Source: JABJMC01 sp964459205
GTDB lineage: Bacteria > Patescibacteriota > Gracilibacteria > UBA1369 > UBA12473
DNA length: 9,800 nt
NCBI GenBank assembly: GCA_964459205.1
Contig: CAYWKJ010000042.1
Span: 1-9,800, forward strand
Direction: 5' to 3'
Under the pieces are notes generated by a model, which saw only the letters and a list, made by a program, of their open reading frames with translations, ran no database searches and had not been told where the DNA came from. Below are positions 1 through 6,176 of the stretch, piece by piece (within the stretch, counting starts at the first letter, position 1; each line of letters opens with the position of its first letter). The position numbers and the translations under genes were made by a program.

Positions 1-2
1 CT

Positions 3-881
3 CATGGTCACCCCGTTTCTCACATGGGTAAAGTATTTAATTTTGTGCGTTATAAAACTCATCCTGACCAGGAAGGACGCATTGATTTTGATGAACTTAT
101 GAAAGTCGCCAAAGAACACAATCCAAAAATTGTTCTTTGTGGATACACATCTTATCCGCGCGATTATAATTATGAAGATTTCAAAAGAATTGCCGATGAG
201 GTTGGAGCCTTAACTATGGCCGATGTTTCACATATTGGAGGCCTTATTGCAGCTGACGCCATGGCCAATCCTATGGATTTTGGATTTGATATTATGACCA
301 CTACTACCCACAAAAGCTTGCGCGGCCCACGCGGCGGACTAATTGTATGTAAAAAAGAACACAAGAAGACCGTGGACAAAGCCGTATTCCCAGGTCTGCA
401 AGGCGGCCCACACATGCACACGATTGCCGCCATTGCCGTGGCCCTTAAAAAAGCCATGACCCCCGAATTCAAAGAATATGGTACTCAAACCATGAAAAAC
501 GCCAAAACCTTAGCGCAATCATTAATGGACGGCGGAGCCAAGCTCATAACTGACGGCACAGACAACCACATGATGGTTATGGATACGGTCAAAAGCTTTA
601 ACTTAGGCGGCACCGAAGCCGAACACACACTCGATGAAGTTTCTATCACTACCAACAAGCAAATTATTCCTGACGATCCAAACCCACCACTCAAACCAAG
701 TGGGATTCGCCTAGGAACCCCAGCTGCGACCACGCGCGGAATGATGGAAGAAGACATGAAGCAAATTGGTGGCTGGATGCTGGAAGCCCTCAAAAGCCAC
801 AATAACGAAGCTGAACTCGCCAAAATCAAAGACGCAGTTGAAGAATTCTGTCTTAGCTTCCCTGTTCCGGGGCTTGACTAA
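3..881 (+). CDS. glyA: Serine hydroxymethyltransferase, C-terminal part (5' end lies outside the window)
   Basis: This PLP enzyme interconverts serine and glycine while loading the one-carbon unit onto tetrahydrofolate in the cytosol. The frame is open from position 3, ahead of the first ATG at 24, so the gene begins upstream. About 292 residues are visible; the family is usually about 415, so roughly 120 N-terminal residues are missing. The diagnostic PLP block TTTTHKSLRGPRGG is present, with the Schiff-base lysine codon at 312-314. Upstream of it, ADVSHIGGLIA carries the conserved Asp and His that contact the cofactor. The C-terminal signature IRLGTPAATTRGM (about 706-744) fits the substrate-carboxylate-binding arginine region. 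The gene ends normally with TAA and shows no damage. Only a weak 4-bp stem (886-897) follows it, so transcription may continue into the next gene 48 bp downstream. Family assignment is very secure. Confidence 0.97.
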   Translation, partial: HGHPVSHMGKVFNFVRYKTHPDQEGRIDFDELMKVAKEHNPKIVLCGYTSYPRDYNYEDFKRIADEVGALTMADVSHIGGLIAADAMANPMDFGFDIMTTTTHKSLRGPRGGLIVCKKEHKKTVDKAVFPGLQGGPHMHTIAAIAVALKKAMTPEFKEYGTQTMKNAKTLAQSLMDGGAKLITDGTDNHMMVMDTVKSFNLGGTEAEHTLDEVSITTNKQIIPDDPNPPLKPSGIRLGTPAATTRGMMEEDMKQIGGWMLEALKSHNNEAELAKIKDAVEEFCLSFPVPGLD

Positions 882-903
882 AATCGCTTGTTTAAGCTAA
901 ATT
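874..903 (+). promoter_or_regulatory. Weak candidate promoter across the glyA stop codon
   Basis: TTGACT (874-879) could be a -35 box and TAAATT (898-903) a -10 box, with an 18-bp spacer. The predicted start near 910 would give a leader of about 20 nt before the ATG at 930. The -10 matches only four of six consensus bases, so read-through from glyA is an equally good explanation for expression of the next gene. Confidence 0.25.
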
Positions 904-929
904 GACACCCTTATTATTAATCCACCACC

Positions 930-1550
930 ATGGGAAGGCTTGAAGATCCTTCCACCCCAAATTCAGCGAGTCTAAAATTAAAATCAAGAAATGAAATGGT
1001 CTGGGAGTACCTAGACAATATTATTCAAATGGCCACACACGCTAATGAAGCGGACAAAGCGTTTACAGAGAGCGGAATGCAAGGAATCGAACACTTAGTC
1101 GCTAAGTCCCCACGAGCTAGCGAACTTCACGCCCGATCTCTATCAAGACAAGCTCAAGTAGATGAAATGATCAAAGCTATCCGAGAAAGAGACATACCCA
1201 CTCTACTCAGGCTGGCGTTTGATACAGCAACATTTGGATGGACGGACCTCTTGCGGCAAACTATTTCCTACCTAGATTGGGAAGAAATAAACCAAACCAT
1301 AATCGATTGGGAACTTCTTGAACAAGTCAATGAGACCTTCTCAAGAATCAAGGATACTCTTTTTCATGCAAAATCAGACGACCAATTCATAAAAGGGATT
1401 CGCATAAGACAATTACGGACAGCTGCTGAAACTAAAAATACCTCCCTAGTAATAGCTATGTACAACGCTCTCAAAGAAGCTGGTGACGAAATAGCTGATA
1501 GACTTCAGGCAGTCATTCAAACTAAACCCGCTTTAGAACCATCACTATAA
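930..1550 (+). CDS. Unrecognised soluble helical protein, 206 residues
   Basis: I do not recognise this protein. It starts at ATG 930, the first in-frame ATG after glyA, with no Shine-Dalgarno sequence, and ends with TAA. No signal peptide or membrane segment is visible. The composition is polar and charged, with many residues favouring helix, and helices appear to run through most of the chain after a Ser/Pro-rich first 15 residues. The segment MIKAIRERDIPTLLRLAFDT (about 79-98) and the later SLVIAMYNALKEAGDEIADR (about 172-191) look like amphipathic helices of a repeat-like or helical-bundle fold, but no catalytic motif stands out. The stop lies 2 bp from the stop of the convergent minus-strand gene, leaving no room for a terminator between them. 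The uninterrupted length and normal amino-acid mix support a real gene. Function is unknown. Confidence 0.75.
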   Translation: MGRLEDPSTPNSASLKLKSRNEMVWEYLDNIIQMATHANEADKAFTESGMQGIEHLVAKSPRASELHARSLSRQAQVDEMIKAIRERDIPTLLRLAFDTATFGWTDLLRQTISYLDWEEINQTIIDWELLEQVNETFSRIKDTLFHAKSDDQFIKGIRIRQLRTAAETKNTSLVIAMYNALKEAGDEIADRLQAVIQTKPALEPSL

Positions 1551-1552
1551 TA

Positions 1553-1984
1553 TCACCCTTCTGTCATCTTCTCTCTTATAAGGGTCAGCATTTCATCTAC
1601 CTCCATCCCTAATCGAGCAGCCTGAAATTCTCGAATTCCTTGCGGATCAATATAAGAAGACATTGTATCTACTACCACTACATCCACGCCATAGTAAGCG
1701 ATCACCTCAGAAAGCGGCAATTCATGATATAAACCTTCCTCAAAATGACCTTCTAATAATACCTCTTTACCATCTATTTGAATTTCATGTGCCCCACCAA
1801 CTATGGCCCCTGTTACTTGATCCGGATTACGATGAACCAATTCCGCAATGTTAGACCCTAAAAAAGCATTCACTCCCGTAGTCCGATAAGGGATACTACT
1901 ATCCGAAAAACTTGTTTCTCGATCCTCATACCCCCTTGTTTTAAACAATTCCGGATTGCTATCAATAACCCGCGCAAAACTCAA
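1553..1984 (-). CDS. 3' part of a frameshifted gene: C-terminal piece of an unrecognised protein of about 372 residues
   Basis: This frame encodes 143 residues from a TTG at 1984, but it is probably not an independent gene. The frame is open back to a TGA at 2018-2020, and reading there gives GGGHFFGWRHQLSFARV, which continues smoothly from the product of the upstream frame ending in FDDPLRGG. The only nearby start is TTG without a ribosome site, and it lies inside the upstream reading frame. Visible features are a GSNIAEL helix, a hydrophobic strand ending in IVGGAHE (residues 60-67) and a second strand VDVVVVDT (100-107). The pattern of an Arg/Asn segment, then a strand, then GGAH is weakly reminiscent of TraB/ChaN-type domains, but this is a guess from pattern alone. 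It ends in TGA, convergent with the plus-strand gene 2 bp away. Confidence 0.7.
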   Translation of the reverse strand: MSFARVIDSNPELFKTRGYEDRETSFSDSSIPYRTTGVNAFLGSNIAELVHRNPDQVTGAIVGGAHEIQIDGKEVLLEGHFEEGLYHELPLSEVIAYYGVDVVVVDTMSSYIDPQGIREFQAARLGMEVDEMLTLIREKMTEG

Positions 1985-2672
1985 TTGATGACGCCACCCA
2001 AAAAAATGCCCCCCCCCTCAGAGGATCATCAAACTCCAATCCCTCCAATAAAACTTGCTCCGCAATCCCCGCTTCTAAAATACGTTCAATCTCAGCCTGC
2101 GAATCTATAACACCCAATTTTTCACAATCTTCATCAGATAACCCCGGATTAGGATGAATTTGCAAACAAAGAACTAAAACCGGTGCATTTTCCCGACCTG
2201 ACAATACAACCTCTATCGGCACATCTAACTCTTGCAATTGATCCACTACCGCTTGCACACGAGGAAGTCCCCCTAAATCCTCAATCCCTACTCGTTCTAC
2301 AGGGCTATACTCAATCATATCTTGCATAGTAGACAAAACTTGTTCATAACCATCATCATCCTCAATATCTTCATCATCTAAGTAATCCAACACCATATCC
2401 TCAAAAAGCTCACCCAGGATAAACAAATCCGGGTCATCTGGTCGCAATTCCAAAAGCCGCTCTAGCTCTGCAATCGCACTCATCAAACACTCTGATATAA
2501 ACTCATCCGTGGCCGCGAGATCTTCATCAATTTCTTGCATATGAAACAAATCATACCTCAAGCCTCTTTTAGCAAGTAGATATCGCTCTTCCTCACTAAT
2601 CTCCACCATCTGCTCATTATCATCATCCGGTGCATCATCAACCTCAATTTGTCCTTCATTAACATCAATCAT
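1962..2672 (-). CDS. 5' part of a frameshifted gene: acidic N-terminal piece of the same unrecognised protein
   Basis: The frame gives 236 residues, but the last 16 or so (AFFWVASSIEFCAGY and stop) are probably an out-of-frame tail after a run of nine G at 2009-2017. The ATG at 2672 overlaps the stop of the small upstream gene as ATGA, which implies translational coupling. Residues 1-30 are very acidic. Residues 55-125 look like paired helices (AIAELERLLELRPDDPDLF resembles a TPR-type helix), with a DDEDIEDDD acidic stretch. Residues 150-215 switch to an alternating alpha/beta pattern with VLVLCLQIHPNPG, SQAEIERILEAG and VLLEGLEFDD. An H-x-P followed by S-Q-x-E-I and E-G resembles the layout of ChaN/TraB/erythromycin-esterase-like proteins, but I cannot assign the family. 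Joined to the downstream frame by loss of one base, the gene would be 1553-2672 and 372 codons plus stop. Confidence 0.75.
   Translation of the reverse strand: MIDVNEGQIEVDDAPDDDNEQMVEISEEERYLLAKRGLRYDLFHMQEIDEDLAATDEFISECLMSAIAELERLLELRPDDPDLFILGELFEDMVLDYLDDEDIEDDDGYEQVLSTMQDMIEYSPVERVGIEDLGGLPRVQAVVDQLQELDVPIEVVLSGRENAPVLVLCLQIHPNPGLSDEDCEKLGVIDSQAEIERILEAGIAEQVLLEGLEFDDPLRGGAFFWVASSIEFCAGY
2000..2017 (-). repeat. Adjacent homopolymer runs (nine G, then seven T on the coding strand) at the frame break
   Basis: On the minus strand the coding sequence contains G9 (2009-2017), then CA, then T7 (2000-2006). Removing one G gives DDPLRGGHFFGWRHQ; removing one T gives DDPLRGGAFFGWRHQ. Either joins the upstream 236-codon frame to the downstream frame that runs to 1553. 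Such tracts are prone to polymerase slippage, sequencing error and phase variation, and the sequence alone cannot separate these. Confidence 0.85.
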
Positions 2673-2833
2673 AAATCTTCGGTTAAGTTCTTATGTTCCT
2701 CATGCTCCTGCAAACGCGCACTTAACTCCTCGGCACGACGCAAGAGTCGCTTTTTGCGCTCCAAACGACGTTCCTCATCTTTCCGCAACTTAGCCGTCAA
2801 CCCCGCCGCTTTTTGTAACAAAGGATCCTTCAT
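2669..2833 (-). CDS. Small highly charged coiled-coil protein, 54 residues
   Basis: This gene encodes MKDPLLQKAAGLTAKLRKDE and continues to the end at NLTEDL. It fills exactly the gap between the phosphatase gene and the frameshifted gene. Its ATG lies 4 bp after the phosphatase stop, and its TGA overlaps the next ATG as ATGA. That packing is strong evidence for a translated gene in the operon. Residues 8-48 are almost entirely Lys, Arg, Glu, Leu and Ala, with leucines at heptad-like spacing (LTAKL, LERKKRLL, AEELSARL), so a single amphipathic or coiled-coil helix is likely. There is no membrane segment, signal peptide or cysteine. A role as a small adaptor between its neighbours is inference only. 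An antisense frame over the same bases has no such context and is judged a shadow. Confidence 0.72.
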   Translation of the reverse strand: MKDPLLQKAAGLTAKLRKDEERRLERKKRLLRRAEELSARLQEHEEHKNLTEDL

Positions 2834-2837
2834 ATAA

Positions 2838-4409
2838 TTAAGTCCGTTTAAGAACCATCACCGTAATATCATCCTTCTGCTCAAATCCATTAGTCCACTG
2901 TTTAACATCAGCTAATAGCGCGATCTTAATTGCCTCAGCTGATGGCAAATCACAAGACTGCGTTACCACGCGTTTAAATTCAGGCATCCCATACTGTTCT
3001 TTTTCGTTGCGCCAGGCCTCTGGCACACCATCTGTATAAAGAATAATACAATCATTAGCCTCCAATTCAACCGGCTGATCTTTTACCAAAGTCGAAATAT
3101 CCGGCATCATGCCAAGCGCAATTCCTCCCTTTTCTAATTCATCTGTCTTAACCACTCCAGAAGAATATTTAAGCGCAACCTCGTGCCCTGCACTAACCAA
3201 AGTGAGTTTTTGCGTCTTCACGTTCCAGTGCCACAAAATCAAGGTCACAAACATGTTGGCCCGCGTCTTTTGTTTAATAATCTTATTAGTTTCAATCAAA
3301 ATCTGTTTTGGATCTTGTAAATGAGAATAACTATGAATCAAAGCCGAAGTCACAGACACTAATAAACCAGCTGGCACGCCGTGCCCCGTAACATCACCCA
3401 CATAACCATAAAGATTCTCTGCATCAGGAGCAATATAGTCAAAAACATCTCCTCCAACCTCTGCTGCTGGGATAATTCCCGCCGCAATATCAAGCCCCGC
3501 CACTTTCGGGACTTCTTTTGGTAATAAGTCTTGCTGAATTCCCGCAGCTAACTCCAATTCCTTACCAACTCTTTCCTGATAAGCTCGCGCATCCATACTC
3601 TTTTCTAAATCCACAGCCATCTTATTAAAAGTCAGAGCCAAATCCCCCACTTCATCATGTGTTTTTACATTATCAACTCGCACTTTAAAATCTCCTGCGC
3701 CAAGTTGCATTGCTTTCTCTCGCAGTGATTTAAGTGGCCGAGTTAAACCTGTTGAAAAGAAATACGCATAAGCCATCCCAATCAAAACCGCAAACAAGGC
3801 CAGCAATACAATTCGCACCCACATCGCCTGCACTCTAGCCTCCAAAACAGCATAAGTCGGCGCATATAACACTGCATACTGTGATCCCTGCGGATAAATC
3901 ACATCCGTAATTCGGTCTGAAGCTGTAATTGGGTCAACAATCCCCTCATTCTGATCCAAATAATCAATATTTCCATCAACGTCAGTACGTAAATAAATCA
4001 CTCGGCCATCATCTAACTGATATGAAGGATAAGTTGCCTGAATTCGTCCCATCATTGAATCTGGTGCATACAGGGCATCACCGACATATTGGGCCGCCTC
4101 TTCCTCAGTGGAATCATATAAAATTTCTCCATCATAAGCCGCCATCCCAATTCCAGTGACTTCTTGTGTTTTATCAAACATCCCTTGAATTTCTCGATTA
4201 AAATACACAAAACTATCTTCTGCTAAATAGCGCTCATAAAGTTCCACTACCGTTGGCGCTGTTAAATCAGAAAAACTCTTTACCGAGGCATAGGTATCCA
4301 TAGCCAATTCATTTGTCTTTTGATTAATCAAAAGCACAGACGAAAGCCCAAATGCTATTAAAAGCAAAAGAAAAATCCCAGCAATAAGTTTTGTTTTAAG
4401 AGATGTCAT
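2838..4409 (-). CDS. Membrane-bound HAMP-SpoIIE (PP2C-type) serine phosphatase with extracytoplasmic sensor region
   Basis: The 523-residue product is likely a signal-regulated phosphatase that dephosphorylates Ser/Thr on a partner protein in the cytosol, as RsbU/SpoIIE-type enzymes do. Order: short N-tail, membrane helix at about 7-28, outside domain at about 30-195 (containing TGIGMAAYDGEILYDS, as in Cache-like sensors), second membrane helix at 196-218, HAMP at about 219-272 (TRPLKSL, HDEVGDLALTFN), linker helix with LAAGIQQDLLP (287-297), then the catalytic domain to the end. Metal-binding aspartates are all present: EVGGD (D321), GDVTGHG (D339), LYTDG (D460) and KDDIT (D513/D514). SAGHE (406-410) is also typical. 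The enzyme therefore looks active. ATG 4409 lies inside the binding-protein gene (14-bp overlap), with no Shine-Dalgarno sequence, so coupled translation is likely. No RsbT/RsbS, anti-sigma kinase or STAS partner is in the window, so the substrate is unknown. Confidence 0.92.
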   Translation of the reverse strand: MTSLKTKLIAGIFLLLLIAFGLSSVLLINQKTNELAMDTYASVKSFSDLTAPTVVELYERYLAEDSFVYFNREIQGMFDKTQEVTGIGMAAYDGEILYDSTEEEAAQYVGDALYAPDSMMGRIQATYPSYQLDDGRVIYLRTDVDGNIDYLDQNEGIVDPITASDRITDVIYPQGSQYAVLYAPTYAVLEARVQAMWVRIVLLALFAVLIGMAYAYFFSTGLTRPLKSLREKAMQLGAGDFKVRVDNVKTHDEVGDLALTFNKMAVDLEKSMDARAYQERVGKELELAAGIQQDLLPKEVPKVAGLDIAAGIIPAAEVGGDVFDYIAPDAENLYGYVGDVTGHGVPAGLLVSVTSALIHSYSHLQDPKQILIETNKIIKQKTRANMFVTLILWHWNVKTQKLTLVSAGHEVALKYSSGVVKTDELEKGGIALGMMPDISTLVKDQPVELEANDCIILYTDGVPEAWRNEKEQYGMPEFKRVVTQSCDLPSAEAIKIALLADVKQWTNGFEQKDDITVMVLKRT

Positions 4410-5961
4410 TAGCCAAAATTAAATTATCCATACGTGGCTCCCAATTAAGATCTGGGGAAATACCAATAAGTGAATCTGTTTCAAACAAAGGCACACCCAT
4501 TACCATATCCTTGGTAACCAGCTCCTGTAATTCCTGTAACTGATCGGCGCGAGTTGATTCTGATACATTTTGGGCCATATTTTCAATTAACTCATCAACC
4601 CCACTATCCACAAAAACTCCTCCATTCAAATCTCCACGTGAATGAACTAAGTTCGTAAAAAAATCAATCGCATCACCAGTATCACTTCGCCAAGCCAAAA
4701 AGTAAAAATCACTTCCACCAGCCCGAATTAACTCTTCATAATCATCAGCAGACCAAATCTCTACTTCAACTACAATTCCGACCTCTTCTAATTTCTCCGT
4801 TACATATTCTCCAACACCTTCTAAGCCTTCCGGAAGATCAAAGGTTACTTCCCATTCATCACGACCAAGGTTACGCAAAGCTTTTGTAGCTGAGGTTACA
4901 TCATAAAAATAAGGTTCAAGATCCGGGTTATATCCAAACACTCCCCGACTCACAAACTGTGAAGCCGGCGAAGCAAAACTAGAGGCCATAGCTGTTAAAG
5001 TCGGCACATCCACGGCATAAGCCACAGCGCGACGCACTTCTTCATGTCGAAAAATTGAATCTTCACCTTCAGAATCAAACATCAAAAAATGGACTTCCAA
5101 CGAAGGAAGACTGGCCACTGGATAATCTTGCTCCAACAAAGGACTTACAAAAACTGGAGGGACTTGTCCCAAAACATCTACTTTTTGCGAAACTAAAGCC
5201 TCATAACGCGCTAATTTATCACTAATGTATTGCAAACTCAGTTCTGGAAAACTCGGCGCACTGCCCCAATAACCATCAAATCTTTCAAACTGCCATTCAT
5301 CATCTAATTCGCGCAAAAACACATATGGACCTGTTCCAATAGGCGAACTCACGTTTACCCCTGTCTCAGACGGCACAATCGGAAGCTGAGTCAATTTATT
5401 AAGCAAAGTTGGATCTGGCTGATCAGTTTCAATCTGAATCACATCATCTTCAATTACATTTACCTCAACAACATGTTCAAGCAAACCCTGCATATTAGAA
5501 TTCTTATGGATCTGAGCACGCTCAATACTCTCTACTACATCCTCGGCATCTAATTCCGATCCATCATGAAATTCCACACCAGATCGAAGCTTAAACTGCC
5601 AAGTTTCGTCATCCAGCATCCCCCAAGACAAGGCCAAGGAAGGTTCCAGATTAAAATCACGATCAAAACGCACTAATCCTTCATAAACATTCACCAAGTA
5701 GCCACGATCATACGCCCCCATAGCCATGGGCTCATAAGTAAGAAGTGGCTGATCATACACAATAGACAATGTGCCTGAAGTACGAATTACGTCTTCCGAA
5801 TTAGTTACATCCCCGTAAAGATAGTCTGAATCCACGGCAAACAAAGCCACTCCAGTAAGTACAATCAACATTAAAAACACAGCTCCCACAATCATATCAA
5901 TGCGATCAACTAACGGTTTTTTTGGTTTTTCTTGATTTTGGTTTTGGACTTCCTCTGGCAT
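4396..5961 (-). CDS. Membrane-tethered family 5 solute-binding protein (peptide/oligopeptide type)
   Basis: From ATG 5961 the product has 521 residues: a short polar cytosolic tail, one membrane helix at about 23-43 (DMIVGAVFLMLIVLTGVALFA), then an SBP_bac_5 fold outside the membrane. Family signs are NVYEGLVRFD (91-100), TWQFKLRSGVEFHDG (120-134) followed by DAEDVVESI, GTGPYVF (209-215) and EVRRAVAYAVD (308-318). These match DppA/OppA-type proteins that bind peptides or similar ligands. There is no lipobox cysteine: the anchor is an uncleaved helix. The frame opens as far as a TTG at 6021 directly after a stop, which would add 20 residues; ATG is preferred, but neither start has a well-placed ribosome site. 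No permease or ATPase gene is adjacent. It overlaps the phosphatase gene by 14 bp, which suggests it presents a ligand state to that sensor; this is inference. Confidence 0.9.
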   Translation of the reverse strand: MPEEVQNQNQEKPKKPLVDRIDMIVGAVFLMLIVLTGVALFAVDSDYLYGDVTNSEDVIRTSGTLSIVYDQPLLTYEPMAMGAYDRGYLVNVYEGLVRFDRDFNLEPSLALSWGMLDDETWQFKLRSGVEFHDGSELDAEDVVESIERAQIHKNSNMQGLLEHVVEVNVIEDDVIQIETDQPDPTLLNKLTQLPIVPSETGVNVSSPIGTGPYVFLRELDDEWQFERFDGYWGSAPSFPELSLQYISDKLARYEALVSQKVDVLGQVPPVFVSPLLEQDYPVASLPSLEVHFLMFDSEGEDSIFRHEEVRRAVAYAVDVPTLTAMASSFASPASQFVSRGVFGYNPDLEPYFYDVTSATKALRNLGRDEWEVTFDLPEGLEGVGEYVTEKLEEVGIVVEVEIWSADDYEELIRAGGSDFYFLAWRSDTGDAIDFFTNLVHSRGDLNGGVFVDSGVDELIENMAQNVSESTRADQLQELQELVTKDMVMGVPLFETDSLIGISPDLNWEPRMDNLILANDIS

Positions 5962-6037
5962 GAGATTCAATTTAGGCAATTTAAATCTATTTATTTTACC
6001 AGAAAAACCCCTCCAAGGCAACTATTAACAACCATTC

Positions 6038-6066
6038 TTTATTAAAAAGAGGGAATAAATTCTCAA
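6038..6066 (-). promoter_or_regulatory. Candidate promoter of the binding-protein/phosphatase operon
   Basis: On the minus strand TTGAGA (6061-6066) is a five-of-six -35 box, followed by 17 bp and AATAAA (6038-6043), a four-of-six -10 box. Transcription would start near 6031, giving a leader of about 70 nt to ATG 5961, or about 10 nt to the TTG at 6021. The -35 lies within the outer arm of the inverted repeat that follows lepA, so the repeat and the promoter share bases. Confidence 0.45.
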
Positions 6067-6176
6067 TATTTCCGACTAAACGTTCCCGCAAGGAGAAGGG
6101 TTCTCATCAGATCATGTATCTGATGAGGTTCCTTCCAGTGCAGGAGGGAATAGTTGGGAATTTATTATTCTCTTTT
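6045..6176 (-). repeat. Long nested imperfect inverted repeat after lepA (structured 3' end, terminator or MITE-like element)
   Basis: Plus-strand arms pair from outside in. AAAAGAG (6045-6051) pairs with CTCTTTT (6170-6176). AATAAATTCTCAA (6054-6066) pairs with TTGGGAATTTATT (6154-6166), with one mismatch that is G-U in one RNA sense. TTCCC (6083-6087) pairs with GGGAA (6146-6150). GAAGG (6095-6099) pairs with CCTTC (6131-6135). CTCATCAGAT (6103-6112) pairs perfectly with ATCTGATGAG (6118-6127) around a 5-base loop. The lepA stop lies in the right arm. In the lepA direction the structure ends in a CTCTTTTTAAT tract, so it could stop or protect the lepA message. A small non-coding element is an alternative. 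I do not recognise a named RNA family. Confidence 0.7.

Noticed and set aside
886..897. GCTT-GTTT-AAGC stem after glyA as a terminator
   Set aside because: Only four pairs and no T run; too weak to call.
902..907. Perfect TTGACA between glyA and the 206-residue gene
   Set aside because: No -10-like hexamer lies 16-18 bp downstream; that position falls on the start codon at 930. A weaker pair at 874-903 was listed instead.
1962..2020. Recoding of TGA (as glycine, seen in some related lineages) to explain the frame break
   Set aside because: Both broken frames use TGA or TAA as normal stops, tryptophan is encoded by TGG, and the break is a frame change, not an internal stop.
2649..2837. 62-residue plus-strand frame over the small coiled-coil gene
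   Set aside because: It is antisense to a well-packed operon gene, rich in Ser/Arg/Lys as expected of a reverse shadow, and has no promoter or ribosome site.
6010..6016. GGAGGGG on the minus strand, the only good Shine-Dalgarno-like motif in the window
   Set aside because: No ATG, GTG or TTG in the binding-protein frame lies at a suitable distance: TTG 6021 is upstream of it and ATG 5961 is about 50 nt downstream.
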